Positions 8,375-16,817 of a stretch of DNA of 40,709 nt are shown here, piece after piece. How positions within the stretch are numbered: the first letter of the stretch is position 1; each line of letters opens with the position of its first letter. Under the pieces are notes generated by a model that saw only the letters and a program-made list of their open reading frames with translations, was not told where the DNA came from and ran no database searches. Source of the DNA: Mycolicibacter arupensis (GTDB lineage: Bacteria > Actinomycetota > Actinomycetes > Mycobacteriales > Mycobacteriaceae); contig NZ_MVHH01000036.1 of NCBI RefSeq assembly GCF_002086515.1, positions 1-40,709 on the forward strand, given 5' to 3'. A program made the translations under genes and the position numbers.

Positions 8375-8725
8375 GACGACGCTCCCATCTCAGCCCTAGC
8401 GGCCAAATTTCCCGGCGATGACAGGACTTGAAAACACCGCCTGTACGAAGGACCGCCGCTGCCAACAACCCTACGCCGGTTCGGCCCCAGCGCCCGAAAG
8501 CACTGCGCAGCACCTTGGCCAATGGGGGCCGCGGGCGTCCACCGGCCGGCCCGAAAAGGAGTAGTGTTGCGGGTGTTGAGCCCCTCAGCCGGTGCAGAAG
8601 CGAGTTCGGCTGTACGCCGCCGAATTCGATGAACTTTCATTCGGGCCGCACACTCCGACGTCTAAGCCGCACATTCCGACGTCTGTGCGACGCTCACAAC
8701 CCCTAACCAGAAATCGGGAAGCACC
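8375..8725. other. 351-bp gene-free divergent intergenic region
   Basis: This stretch separates the leftward DUF5994 gene from the rightward DUF6131 gene. Open frames exist on both strands, but their translations are arginine- and proline-rich without family character and I do not accept them. The notable content is a tandem 19-bp direct repeat at 8645-8684, close to the DUF6131 start. The part around 8400-8560 shows nothing I recognise. Confidence 0.6.
8645..8684. repeat. Two 19-bp direct repeats, 21-bp period
   Basis: GCCGCACACTCCGACGTCT (8645-8663) and GCCGCACATTCCGACGTCT (8666-8684) differ at one base and are offset by 21 bp, i.e. two helical turns. They lie 42-81 bases upstream of the DUF6131 ATG, which fits a dimeric activator or response-regulator site. 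Confidence 0.6.
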
Positions 8726-8905
8726 ATGATCACCCTCGGGATCATTCTCATTGTCCTTGGGCTCCTTTTGCCGGCTTTGGTCCCCACCTTTGCCTACGCC
8801 CATCTCTGCGTAGTCATTGGCGTCATCCTTCTGGTCGTCGGGCTGCTCTTGGCCCTGATGGGACGGCTGGGCCACGCGGTCGGCGGGCGCAGTCACTACT
8901 ACTGA
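8726..8905 (+). CDS. DUF6131 small membrane protein
   Basis: A 59-residue protein with two hydrophobic helices (about 2-20 and 25-45) and the C-terminal tail GHAVGGRSHYY. This layout, including the closing Gly-Gly-Arg and His-Tyr-Tyr, is what I recall for the DUF6131 family, which occurs in many copies in mycobacteria. Function is unknown; it probably sits in the plasma membrane. It has a weak GGGAAG ribosome site. The desaturase gene begins 71 bases downstream on the same strand, so the two may be co-transcribed. Confidence 0.78.
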   Translation: MITLGIILIVLGLLLPALVPTFAYAHLCVVIGVILLVVGLLLALMGRLGHAVGGRSHYY

Positions 8906-8976
8906 TCCGCCCTATACCCACGAGGTATTCAGCGACTGTCCGCTCGACCGGCCGCAGGCCAACGAAAGGGAAACAT

Positions 8977-10302
8977 GTGGCGATCGATGAGATTTCGGCC
9001 TTCGCTCACCTGACAGACGCCGACATCGACTCGTTGGCCGATGACCTGGACGCCATCCGGCTGCACATCGAAGGTTGCCTTGGCGAGCGCGATGCGCGCT
9101 ACATCCGCCGTGCCATCGCCGCCCAACGCACCCTCGAAATGGTCGGCCGGCTTATGTTGGCCGCTGATTCGAGGCGGCTGGCCTGGTGGGCGGGAACGCT
9201 GACCGTCGCTGCTGCCAAGATCATCGAGAACATGGAAATCGGGCACAACGTCATGCACGGCCAGTGGAATTGGATGAATGACCCCGAGATCCACTCCTCG
9301 ACGTGGGAGTGGGACATGGCCGGAGTGTCGAAGCACTGGCAGTTCGACCACAACCTTCGCCACCACAAGTACACGAACATCGTCGGTATGGACGACGACG
9401 TCGGCTACAGCACTTTGCGGGTCACTCGCGACCAGCCTTGGCATCCGAGCAACATCGGGAACCCGCTGTACAACGTCATCCTGGCGCTCGGGTTCGAGTG
9501 GGGAATCGGCTTGCAACCCATCGAATTCGGAAACATCGCCAAGGGCGGCGCAGAGCGCAGGAACGCTCTCGGCAAGGCGGGCCGGTTCGCGGTGAAGGCC
9601 GGCAAGCAGGTGTTCAAAGACTACGCGGCGTTCCCCGCACTCACCGCACTGTCACCGAGGGCTACCTACCTATCGACTGTGAAGGCCAATCTGTTGGCCA
9701 ACGTGATCCGGAATGTCTGGGCAAACGCAGTGATCTTCTGCGGGCATTTTCCCGATGGCGCTGAGAAATTCAGCAAGTCCGACATGCTGGGCGAATCCCG
9801 GGGTCAGTGGTATCTGCGTCAGCTGCTGGGCAGCGCCAACTTCGACGCCGGTCCGGCGATGCGGTTTATGAGCGGCCACCTATGCCACCAAATCGAACAT
9901 CACCTCTACCCCGACCTGCCGAGCAATCGGTTACACCAGATCTCGGCGCGGGTGCGCCAGATCTGCGAACACTACGACCTGCCCTACACCACGGGTTCGT
10001 TCCTGACTCAGTACGGCAAGACGTGGCGCACCATCGCCAAGCTGTCGCTGCCGGATCGCTACCTGCGCGATCTCGCCGACGACGCCCCCGAGACGCGCAG
10101 CGAGCGAATGTTCGCCGTACTGGCCACCGACTTCGTCGACATCGACCCGGCGACCGGGCGCCACCGCGGGCTCAAGACAGCGATCGCGGCGGTGCACCGC
10201 CGTCGACGTGCCTCCGCGAGTAAGACGAGACATGGATTACTCCGACACGCGGCACTAGCATGTCAACGTGCGTTCCCCGCGATTCGGCAGATGACGGGGT
10301 AG
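8977..10302 (+). CDS. desA3: Membrane fatty acid desaturase, DesA3 family
   Basis: A 441-residue acyl-CoA desaturase of the DesA3 (Rv3229c) type, which makes oleoyl-CoA from stearoyl-CoA with electrons from a separate reductase. All histidine boxes are present: HNVMH (90-94), HNLRHH (125-130) and HQIEHH (303-308). Close resemblance to M. tuberculosis DesA3 runs from ENMEIGHNVMHGQW to LPYTTGSFL. The oxidoreductase partner found beside desA3 in M. tuberculosis is not here, so this is probably an additional paralog. The start is GTG with AAAGGGA upstream. The C-terminus (after about 415) is longer than and different from DesA3. The stop is two bases before the GTG of the GAF-ANTAR gene, suggesting coupled translation of enzyme and regulator. 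Confidence 0.92.
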   Translation: MAIDEISAFAHLTDADIDSLADDLDAIRLHIEGCLGERDARYIRRAIAAQRTLEMVGRLMLAADSRRLAWWAGTLTVAAAKIIENMEIGHNVMHGQWNWMNDPEIHSSTWEWDMAGVSKHWQFDHNLRHHKYTNIVGMDDDVGYSTLRVTRDQPWHPSNIGNPLYNVILALGFEWGIGLQPIEFGNIAKGGAERRNALGKAGRFAVKAGKQVFKDYAAFPALTALSPRATYLSTVKANLLANVIRNVWANAVIFCGHFPDGAEKFSKSDMLGESRGQWYLRQLLGSANFDAGPAMRFMSGHLCHQIEHHLYPDLPSNRLHQISARVRQICEHYDLPYTTGSFLTQYGKTWRTIAKLSLPDRYLRDLADDAPETRSERMFAVLATDFVDIDPATGRHRGLKTAIAAVHRRRRASASKTRHGLLRHAALACQRAFPAIRQMTG

Positions 10303-10304
10303 TC

Positions 10305-11090
10305 GTGACCGACAAGCCCGCCCCTGGTAACGAGCTGGATTCGACTGCAGAAGGCGTCGACACGGACGTCGATGACCTGCGATCCGGTCTGGCCGATCTC
10401 GCTAATCTGGTAGCCGATTCGCTCGGACTTGAGGAGCTCCTGGCCCGAGTGGCCACCTACGCGGTGCAGGCCATTCCCGCCGCGGACGGCGCAGGGCTGA
10501 CGTTGCTGCGTAGTGACAACCGGGTCGAGGTTCTGGCCGCCAGCGCCCCCTTCGTGCAGCAGATCGATGAGATCCAATACGTCGAGGTCAACGAGGGGCC
10601 CTGCATCACCGCGGCGTTGGAGCGACGCACCGTGCGGTCCGGGTCCTTGGGCGGCGAGAAGCTCTGGCCGCGCTTTGGCCCGCGGGTGGGACGTCTCGGC
10701 GTGCACAGCGTGTTGTCGCTACCGCTGCTGCTGCCCGGCCAGGTGGTCGGGGCCATCAACGTCTATGCGCACCGCAAGGATGCCTTCACCGAACGCGCCG
10801 CCGAACTCGGCGAACTGTTCGCCGTTCCCGCCGCCGTCGCGGTGCACAACGCGCACGTGCTGACCCAAGCCCGGGCGCTGACCACGCAGCTGCAGACAGC
10901 ACTGTCCACCCGTCCGGTCATCGACCAGGCCATCGGTATTCTGCGTGCCCGTTCCGGAGGAACCGCCGAAGATGCGTTCGACCGGCTGCGCCGGATCAGC
11001 CAGGCCGAGAACGTCAAACTTGCGGTGGTCGCACGAAGCATCGTCGACGAAGCGGTGCGCCGCGCGCACGCCCGCCGCACCGCGCCATAA
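10305..11090 (+). CDS. GAF-ANTAR RNA-binding regulator
   Basis: A 261-residue protein with a GAF sensor domain (about 25-190; GLTLLRSDNRVEVLAAS, then VHSVLSLPLLLPGQVVGAIN). A C-terminal ANTAR domain follows (about 195-250; VIDQAIGILRARSGGTAEDAF). ANTAR domains bind paired hexaloop hairpins in nascent RNA and prevent termination. I chose GTG at 10305, two bases after the desaturase stop, because it starts just before the family-like VTDKPAPG. An ATG at 10260 would overlap the desaturase by 43 bases and add 15 residues. What the GAF domain senses is unknown. A second ANTAR protein follows on the same strand. Confidence 0.9.
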   Translation: MTDKPAPGNELDSTAEGVDTDVDDLRSGLADLANLVADSLGLEELLARVATYAVQAIPAADGAGLTLLRSDNRVEVLAASAPFVQQIDEIQYVEVNEGPCITAALERRTVRSGSLGGEKLWPRFGPRVGRLGVHSVLSLPLLLPGQVVGAINVYAHRKDAFTERAAELGELFAVPAAVAVHNAHVLTQARALTTQLQTALSTRPVIDQAIGILRARSGGTAEDAFDRLRRISQAENVKLAVVARSIVDEAVRRAHARRTAP

Positions 11091-11236
11091 CCCCGCGTAG
11101 CGTTAGGTATAGGCACTGTTAGACCCCGATCCCTGATCCGTGGTCAGATATTGCGCCCGGGCAGTCGCGACCTGCGGCACTCGGCTTAGGACGAAAAGAG
11201 CGGCGTTCGGGGCGTCAATGGGGAGCTCTACCCCTT

Positions 11237-11824
11237 GTGGACATCACCGCGGCGCTGGCTGCCGATCTCGCGGCCCTGACCGAAATCCTGGACGACCCCG
11301 ACTTCGACCTCACCGACACGCTGCGCCAGTTGGCGGGCAACACCAAACTCGCGGTGGGGTCGTATCTGGGTCTGACGGTGATGATCACTGCCTCCGGTCG
11401 TCAATCCAGCTTCACCGTGCTCGAATCGGGGACCGAGCTCGGCGACATCGTCACCTCGATGCGCTTACCGATGACTCGGGCGGTTTCCGACGCCATCGCA
11501 GGGCCGTTTGCGGTGCTGATCCTCTACGCCGGCAACCCAGGCGCTTTCGTCGACCTGGCCGCCGACCTTGCCTGGCTGACCGGCCTCGCCTTGACTGAGT
11601 TCGTGCTGGATCAGCACCGCGTACCGCCCCAGCCTTCACCCGGCGGGCTCGCAGCAGCCTCGCTGATCGATCAGGCGATCGGAGTGTTGATCGCCGGCGG
11701 CTACACCCTCGAACATGCCCACCGCGAGCTGGATGCCCGGGCCCGGCGACTGGGCGTGGGCCGCAACGGCAGCGCGAACGACATCCTTGGCGAGTTGAAC
11801 CAGCCGGTCTCCGAAGACGATTGA
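11237..11824 (+). CDS. ANTAR domain protein with degenerate sensor domain
   Basis: A 195-residue protein whose C-terminal third is an ANTAR domain (SLIDQAIGVLIAGGYTLEHA, then RARRLGVGRNGSANDIL). The N-terminal part (VDITAALAADLAALTEILDD to about 125) has the rough length of a GAF domain but no clear signature. The start is GTG with GGGGAGCTC about ten bases upstream. A gap of 146 bases separates it from the previous ANTAR gene, with a possible -10 (TAGCGT at 11099-11104), so it may have its own promoter. The two tandem ANTAR genes may act on the same or competing RNA targets. It converges on ctpI with only 17 bases between the stops. Confidence 0.8.
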   Translation: MDITAALAADLAALTEILDDPDFDLTDTLRQLAGNTKLAVGSYLGLTVMITASGRQSSFTVLESGTELGDIVTSMRLPMTRAVSDAIAGPFAVLILYAGNPGAFVDLAADLAWLTGLALTEFVLDQHRVPPQPSPGGLAAASLIDQAIGVLIAGGYTLEHAHRELDARARRLGVGRNGSANDILGELNQPVSEDD

Positions 11825-11841
11825 ACCACCGTAGGGGGCCG

Positions 11842-14800
11842 TCAGCCGGCCGAAGACCCCTCCAGCTGTGCCGAATGGCGTTTGAAGCCCGCGCCGGCCG
11901 CGGTGCGGCGCTGCCGGCCGTCGGCAATCCCGCTCAGCGCTTGCACGGTGGCCAACGGCCCGGACCCGGTATCGGTACGGCTCGGCGTCGACTCCCGCCG
12001 GCCGGCCGGCAGCACGTGCGGGGCCGCGGCGATCGCCAGGACTGCGGCGCCGGTGGCGCCCAGGGCCTGCGACCAGCCCAGCGGTCCCACCGGTACGCAT
12101 CCCAGGAGCTGGCTGATCCCGGGCAGGCTGATCATGGCCGCGAACGCCGCGAATGAGCCTGCGGCGGTGAGCAACACCAACGGCGCGTGCGAGTCGACCA
12201 GGGTCTGGGCGAGCTCGGTGGTGACCAGCGTGATCAACGCGACCGTGGCGGCGCGCTGACGCCGTCCAGTCAGTGCCGCCATCCCCCATGCGGCACTGGC
12301 CGCGGCACCGGTGATCGCACCGCGGACGGCGACGGCGCGCATCAACCTGCGCTCGTCGATGCCGTGCACCACCCGATGCGAGGCGCCGGCGGGCGTACTG
12401 ACGGCGACCGCGGTAGCCGGCAGCGCGTCGGTCAGCATGTTCATCAGCAGCAGCTGGCGGTTGTTCAGCGGCGAGGTACCCGACAGCGCGGTACCGACGA
12501 CGCCGAAGATCACCTCGCCGACGTTTCCGCCGAGCAGACCTGTCACCGCCAATTGGACTCCGCGCCACAATCGCTGGCCCTCGTCGATGGCATCGGTCAG
12601 GGCGCCGATGCGCCCGTCGGTCAACACGATGTCGGCGGTGAGGTGCGCCGAGTCGCTGCCCCGCGCGACCACGCCGAGGCCGACGCTGGCAGCCCGGATC
12701 GCGGCGGCATCGTTGGCGCCGTCGCCGACCATCGCGCAGACCCGACCGCTGCGTTCGAGGGTCTGCACCACCTGCACCTTGTTCTCCGGGGACATCCGGG
12801 CGAAGATCACCCGCTGCGCCGCCGCCCGTTCCTGCTCCTTGCGCGACAGCGCATTCCACTGGGCTCCGGTGATGACCTGATCGGCGGTGACGGGCACGCC
12901 CAGTTCCGCGGCGATCGCGGTGGCGGTGACGGGGTGATCGCCGGTGATCAGCCGGATCCCGATCCCGCGCTCCGCCAGGTCAGCAAGCAATTGGGGCGCC
13001 TCGGCGCGGGGGGTGTCGGAGATGCCGAGGAATCCGACCAGTGTCAGACCGGCCTGGCACAGCCCGGCGAGGGCGTCCGGGTCGCCTGTCAGCGATTTCA
13101 CCTGGGTGGCAGTGAGCCGGCGCCGCGCCACCGCGATCACCCGCAGGCCGCCGGCCGCCAGCTCGCTCACCGGCGCGTCACTGTCGGGGCCCAGTCCGGT
13201 GCAGGCGGCCAGCACCACTTCGGGCGCACCCTTGATCATCAGGTCGGCGCCCACCACCGACGCGGAGAACGCTCGGCCGGAGCGGAACGGCAGGTGGGCG
13301 TCCGGGGTGATCCACAGCGGTTCCCCACCATCGGAAATTCCGGCGGCCGCTTCGGTGACGGCCTGGTCGGTGGCGTGCGTATGGGGGTCACCCTCGGGAG
13401 CCGGCGCGGCGTTGGCGGCGCACCGCAGCACGTCGTCATGGGCGTGGCCGGCCACCGGATGGACGCGGGTGACCCGCAGCCGGTTCTCGCTCAGCGTTCC
13501 GGTCTTGTCGAAGCAGACCACCTCGACCCGGCCCAGCGCCTCCACGGAGCGGGGAATGCGCACCAGCGCACCGGAATCGGTCAGCCGTTGGGCGGAGGCG
13601 TGTTGGGCCAGGGTGGCCATCAGCGGCATGCCCTCGGGCACCGCGGCCACTGCAACGGCAATCGCGTTGCCCAGGGCCAGGCGCAGTCCGCCGCCGCGCA
13701 GCATCCCCAGCAGTCCCACCATCAGGCCGCCGCCGGCGCTGGCCGGGAAGGCCCGGCTCATCAGCTGACTGAGCTGGTGCTGCAGGCCGACCACCGGAAG
13801 ATCACCGGCGGCCAGCTCGGCGGCGCGGCGGGCCTGGGTGTCGGCGCCGACGGCGGTGACGACGGCCAGCGCGGTGCCGGCGACGACCGTCGTTCCGGCG
13901 TAGAGCATGCAGCGCCGGTCGGCGAGTTCGGCGCCGGGTGTCGCAGCGGTGTGCTTGTCCACCGATAGGGACTCGCCGGTCAGTGAGGATTCGTCGACCT
14001 CGAGATCGGTGGCCTCGATCAGCCGCGCATCGGCGGGCACCACCTCGTTGCTGCGCACTTCGATCACGGTCCCGGGGATCAGCCGGTCAGCAACGATCTC
14101 GGCATAGGTGTGGGTGCCCGGCTCGACGATGCGCGCCGGTGGTGTCTGTTGAGCCAGCAGCCGGTTCAGCCGGTTCTCGGCCTGCAACTGTTGGGCCGCG
14201 GCCAGCATGCAGTTGCCGATCAACACCGTGCTGACCATCAGCGCGTCCACCGGCGACCCCAGCATCGCGGTTGCCGCCGAGCTCAGCGCCAGAACCGGCA
14301 TCAGCGGATCCGAGAGTTCGGCGCGCACCGCTTTCACGAACTGCCAGGCCATGTGCGGCGGCGCGACGTCGAGTTCGGCGGCCGCACCGGCCAGGTCGGG
14401 TTCCGGCAGGATCGCACGGACCTCGTCGAGCGACATCGCATGCCATTGATAGGCCGGTGCCGGTCGCGGCGCCGGAGTGCGCGCCACCCCGCGTGCCAGC
14501 AGGTAGCCCGAGAGCAATCCGGTGGCCGCCCCGGCGGTGACCGGGCCGGGGCCAAGCCCGCCCCGCACGCCGGGAACCATCAGCAGGGCGCCAAGCGTCG
14601 AGGCCCCGGTGGACAACGCGATACCGCGCTGGGCAGCCGCGCGCGCCGCCGGTAGCGCGTGCAGCACCCGCCACGCCCCGGTCAGGTCGGCCAGCAGCAG
14701 GTCCGCTTCCCACGGCGGGGCGATCGCCGCGTCTGCAGGCACGATTCCCAGGGCCACGTCCGCGCAGGCCAGTGCCCGCGCCCCCCGTGATGTCAGCACC

Positions 14801-16185
14801 GCCACGGTGCGGCCGGCGGCCTGACGCGCCGTCAGCGCGGCGGCCAGCGCCGCATCGAGGTGGTCGTCGTCGGCGCTGTGGCCGACCGGCTCCAGTTCGT
14901 CGAATGCCGGGCGCAGTTCACCCAGGGCTTCGACATCCAGGGTGACCAACTCCGCGCCGGAGGCCCGCGCCTCGGCCAGCACCGCCGAGGCCAGCGGATC
15001 GCGGGTGTCTGCGGTGCACAGCAGCCGCGGGTCGATGAGGACGGCGTCGACGCGATCGAGTCGGCGCAGGCCTTCCGGGCGCAACGGCAACGCCGCGTGC
15101 TGCTCGACCAAGGACCGGCTCAGGGTGGCCGCGAACGCTTCCGTCGTGGTGCGCATGGCCTTGGGACCGGCGACCACGGCGGCGGTGGCCGCCGTGGTGA
15201 CGTTGCGGGTGAGCGCTCCCACCAGGCCGGCTCCGAACAACTGCACGTAGCCGGCCCGCCTGCCGTGTCGGTCGACCGCGCCCTCCGGCAGGGGCACCGG
15301 CCGCGTCGGCACGTGGACCTGTTCGTGGTCGGCGTGCCGGGCCAGGTGGGGTTCGTGGCGCGTCCAGGCCCGGGCCGCGGCCTGGGCTTCGGCGGCTTTG
15401 ACGCCCTGCAGCGCCAGGTCTACCGCCAGGGTCGCCGGCGACAAGGTGGCGATCCTGGCTCCGGTCGAGATCAGCGACAGCACCGTGTCGGCGGGGCCCC
15501 GGCCGATCCGCCCGGCAAGCTGACTGCGCAGCCAGGGCTGGTAGTTCGCCAGCGCGGCGACGGCGTCGACGGTGATCGGTGCCTGCGGCAGTCGCAGCGC
15601 GCGGCCGGCCACCGCGATGGCCAGCCCCGCGGCGTTGACGCCCACCATGACGCCGCGGGCCATCAGCAACAGCCCGTCGCCGGGCAGCACGGTGGCGGGC
15701 TCGGAACCGGTAGGCGCCGCGGCTTCGGCACACCGGCGGTGGTCGCGCTCGACCCGAGCGATCAGGCGGCACAGGTCATTCAGTGAGGCCGGCTCGCCCT
15801 CGTCGGCGAGTTCCACCACGACCCGCGACAACGGAAGATTCAGCCGCACCGACGCCACGCCGGGATCGGCCAGGAGCGCGTCGAGTACCTGCTGCCCGAG
15901 CGCGGGAGTTTCGGTCAAGCCACGCACCTCGATCCAGGCGCGGTCCTCGCCACGCCAGCACCTGCGGGTCAGCGTCGCCGACGTGGATTCACCCGACAAC
16001 ACCCGGCCGGCTTCGCGCAGCGGCAGCGCGGCGACCTGCAGTCCGGCCGCGGCGATAGCTCCCATCGCCGCGGTGGTGGCCGACGCTCCGCGCGCCGTCG
16101 CCCCCGCCAGGGCGGAGGCCGCTCGGATTCCCAACGTGGCAGGGCGCAGTAGCGAGGTCGGCATCAATTCGGCAGAACCAATCAT
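11842..16185 (-). CDS. ctpI: Giant P-type cation ATPase, CtpI type
   Basis: A 1447-residue membrane ATPase. The C-terminal half has a complete catalytic core: SLTGES actuator motif (about 734-739), DKTGTL phosphorylation site (Asp893), KGAPEV nucleotide-site loop, TGDHP and the hinge GDGAND (1154-1159). The transmembrane ion site reads VPEGMP (about 849-854), as in PEGL-type pumps, and not CPC or SPC as in soft-metal pumps. The first 600 residues hold an HMA-like fold without CxxC (about 75-130) and what looks like a decayed second P-domain (about 377-526). M. tuberculosis CtpI has a similar long N-terminus and sits beside the same CobW gene. The start is uncertain (ATG 16185 or 16164, both without a good ribosome site). 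It is divergent from an ArsR metal sensor, which probably controls it. The ion is unknown. Confidence 0.88.
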   Translation of the reverse strand: MIGSAELMPTSLLRPATLGIRAASALAGATARGASATTAAMGAIAAAGLQVAALPLREAGRVLSGESTSATLTRRCWRGEDRAWIEVRGLTETPALGQQVLDALLADPGVASVRLNLPLSRVVVELADEGEPASLNDLCRLIARVERDHRRCAEAAAPTGSEPATVLPGDGLLLMARGVMVGVNAAGLAIAVAGRALRLPQAPITVDAVAALANYQPWLRSQLAGRIGRGPADTVLSLISTGARIATLSPATLAVDLALQGVKAAEAQAAARAWTRHEPHLARHADHEQVHVPTRPVPLPEGAVDRHGRRAGYVQLFGAGLVGALTRNVTTAATAAVVAGPKAMRTTTEAFAATLSRSLVEQHAALPLRPEGLRRLDRVDAVLIDPRLLCTADTRDPLASAVLAEARASGAELVTLDVEALGELRPAFDELEPVGHSADDDHLDAALAAALTARQAAGRTVAVLTSRGARALACADVALGIVPADAAIAPPWEADLLLADLTGAWRVLHALPAARAAAQRGIALSTGASTLGALLMVPGVRGGLGPGPVTAGAATGLLSGYLLARGVARTPAPRPAPAYQWHAMSLDEVRAILPEPDLAGAAAELDVAPPHMAWQFVKAVRAELSDPLMPVLALSSAATAMLGSPVDALMVSTVLIGNCMLAAAQQLQAENRLNRLLAQQTPPARIVEPGTHTYAEIVADRLIPGTVIEVRSNEVVPADARLIEATDLEVDESSLTGESLSVDKHTAATPGAELADRRCMLYAGTTVVAGTALAVVTAVGADTQARRAAELAAGDLPVVGLQHQLSQLMSRAFPASAGGGLMVGLLGMLRGGGLRLALGNAIAVAVAAVPEGMPLMATLAQHASAQRLTDSGALVRIPRSVEALGRVEVVCFDKTGTLSENRLRVTRVHPVAGHAHDDVLRCAANAAPAPEGDPHTHATDQAVTEAAAGISDGGEPLWITPDAHLPFRSGRAFSASVVGADLMIKGAPEVVLAACTGLGPDSDAPVSELAAGGLRVIAVARRRLTATQVKSLTGDPDALAGLCQAGLTLVGFLGISDTPRAEAPQLLADLAERGIGIRLITGDHPVTATAIAAELGVPVTADQVITGAQWNALSRKEQERAAAQRVIFARMSPENKVQVVQTLERSGRVCAMVGDGANDAAAIRAASVGLGVVARGSDSAHLTADIVLTDGRIGALTDAIDEGQRLWRGVQLAVTGLLGGNVGEVIFGVVGTALSGTSPLNNRQLLLMNMLTDALPATAVAVSTPAGASHRVVHGIDERRLMRAVAVRGAITGAAASAAWGMAALTGRRQRAATVALITLVTTELAQTLVDSHAPLVLLTAAGSFAAFAAMISLPGISQLLGCVPVGPLGWSQALGATGAAVLAIAAAPHVLPAGRRESTPSRTDTGSGPLATVQALSGIADGRQRRTAAGAGFKRHSAQLEGSSAG

Positions 16186-16320
16186 GTGTCTGGCGGGGCG
16201 GTGGTGGCGCGCGGGCGGCGTCGCGCCGCACGAACTGCCCAATTCTGGGCGACACTTTGGCGTTTGCGCAACTATGCGAATGTGTTGTTCGACGAATCTC
16301 CCAATGGGAGGTGAGACAAA

Positions 16321-16710
16321 ATGGATGCCGCCATGGCAAAAGATGAAGAACGGCCGCCCGAAGAATTCGATTCAGCGGCCCGGCCCGATGAGCCGACCCA
16401 GCCCCAGCTGGCCTCCGCCGCAAGCACGTTCGCGCTGCTCAGCAGCCCGGCTCGCTTGCATGTGATGTGGCTGGCCGCCCAGGACGCCTATGACGTGACC
16501 ACCCTGGCGGGGCGGGCCGGGATCAACGTCGCGACCATGAGCCAGCACCTGACCAAGCTGCGGCTGGCCGGGTTGATCAACGCCCGGCGGGACGGGCGCC
16601 ACCACATCTACACGGTCGATGACCCCCACATCCTGACCCTGCTGCAGCAGATTTTCGCCCACATCGCCCCCGACGGCGGTCTCGCACCCGACCCGCCGAG
16701 AGGGCCGTAA
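16321..16710 (+). CDS. ArsR/SmtB-family metal sensor repressor
   Basis: A 129-residue winged-helix repressor: FALLSSPARLHVMWLAA, then TLAGRAGINVATMSQHLTKL as the recognition helix-turn-helix, and DGRHHIYTV as the wing. It has no cysteines. The last helix contains D101-x-H103, ten residues, H114 and then D118, closely resembling the alpha-5 zinc/cobalt/nickel site (DxH, x10, H) of CzrA, SmtB and NmtR. I therefore predict release from DNA on binding zinc, nickel or cobalt. GGGAGG sits nine bases before the ATG. It is divergent from ctpI, the obvious target, and lies just upstream of a Zur-controlled CobW gene. Confidence 0.9.
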   Translation: MDAAMAKDEERPPEEFDSAARPDEPTQPQLASAASTFALLSSPARLHVMWLAAQDAYDVTTLAGRAGINVATMSQHLTKLRLAGLINARRDGRHHIYTVDDPHILTLLQQIFAHIAPDGGLAPDPPRGP

Positions 16711-16736
16711 CCGCCAGGGCGCCCCGCCCGGCTTAT

Positions 16737-16751
16737 TGAAAATCATTGTCG
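16737..16751. promoter_or_regulatory. Zur box 1
   Basis: TGAAAATCATTGTCG fits the mycobacterial Zur (FurB) palindrome, approximately TGAAAATCATTTTCA. It lies 81-67 bases before the CobW ATG. The same sequence appears inverted at Zur box 2, centred 55 bp away. Confidence 0.82.
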
Positions 16752-16791
16752 ACAAGCGGCGAACCGGCCGCTAGCCTAGACATGGCCTTAT

Positions 16792-16806
16792 TGACAATGA
16801 TTTTCA
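16792..16806. promoter_or_regulatory. Zur box 2
   Basis: TGACAATGATTTTCA; its reverse complement TGAAAATCATTGTCA differs from Zur box 1 by one base. It ends 11 bases before the CobW ATG, so bound Zur would cover the transcription start or the early leader. Confidence 0.85.
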
Positions 16807-16817
16807 TTAGGAGGGCG

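Noticed and set aside
8400..8440. SigF-type promoter for the DUF5994 gene
   Set aside because: On the minus strand GTTT and GGGAA are present but at an 18-base spacing and with a mismatch in GGGTA.
8557..8632. Small ORF after AAGGAG in the 8375-8725 gap
   Set aside because: A 22-codon TTG frame with arginine-rich translation and no recognisable feature; the ribosome site may be chance.
12187..13968. 593-codon plus-strand open frame inside ctpI
   Set aside because: Antisense to the clearly coding ATPase core, with low-complexity Gly/Arg/His translation.
16267..16278. CGCA-ACTA-TGCG as ArsR operator between ctpI and arsR
   Set aside because: Only four-base arms and no flanking symmetry; too weak to claim, although the location is right.
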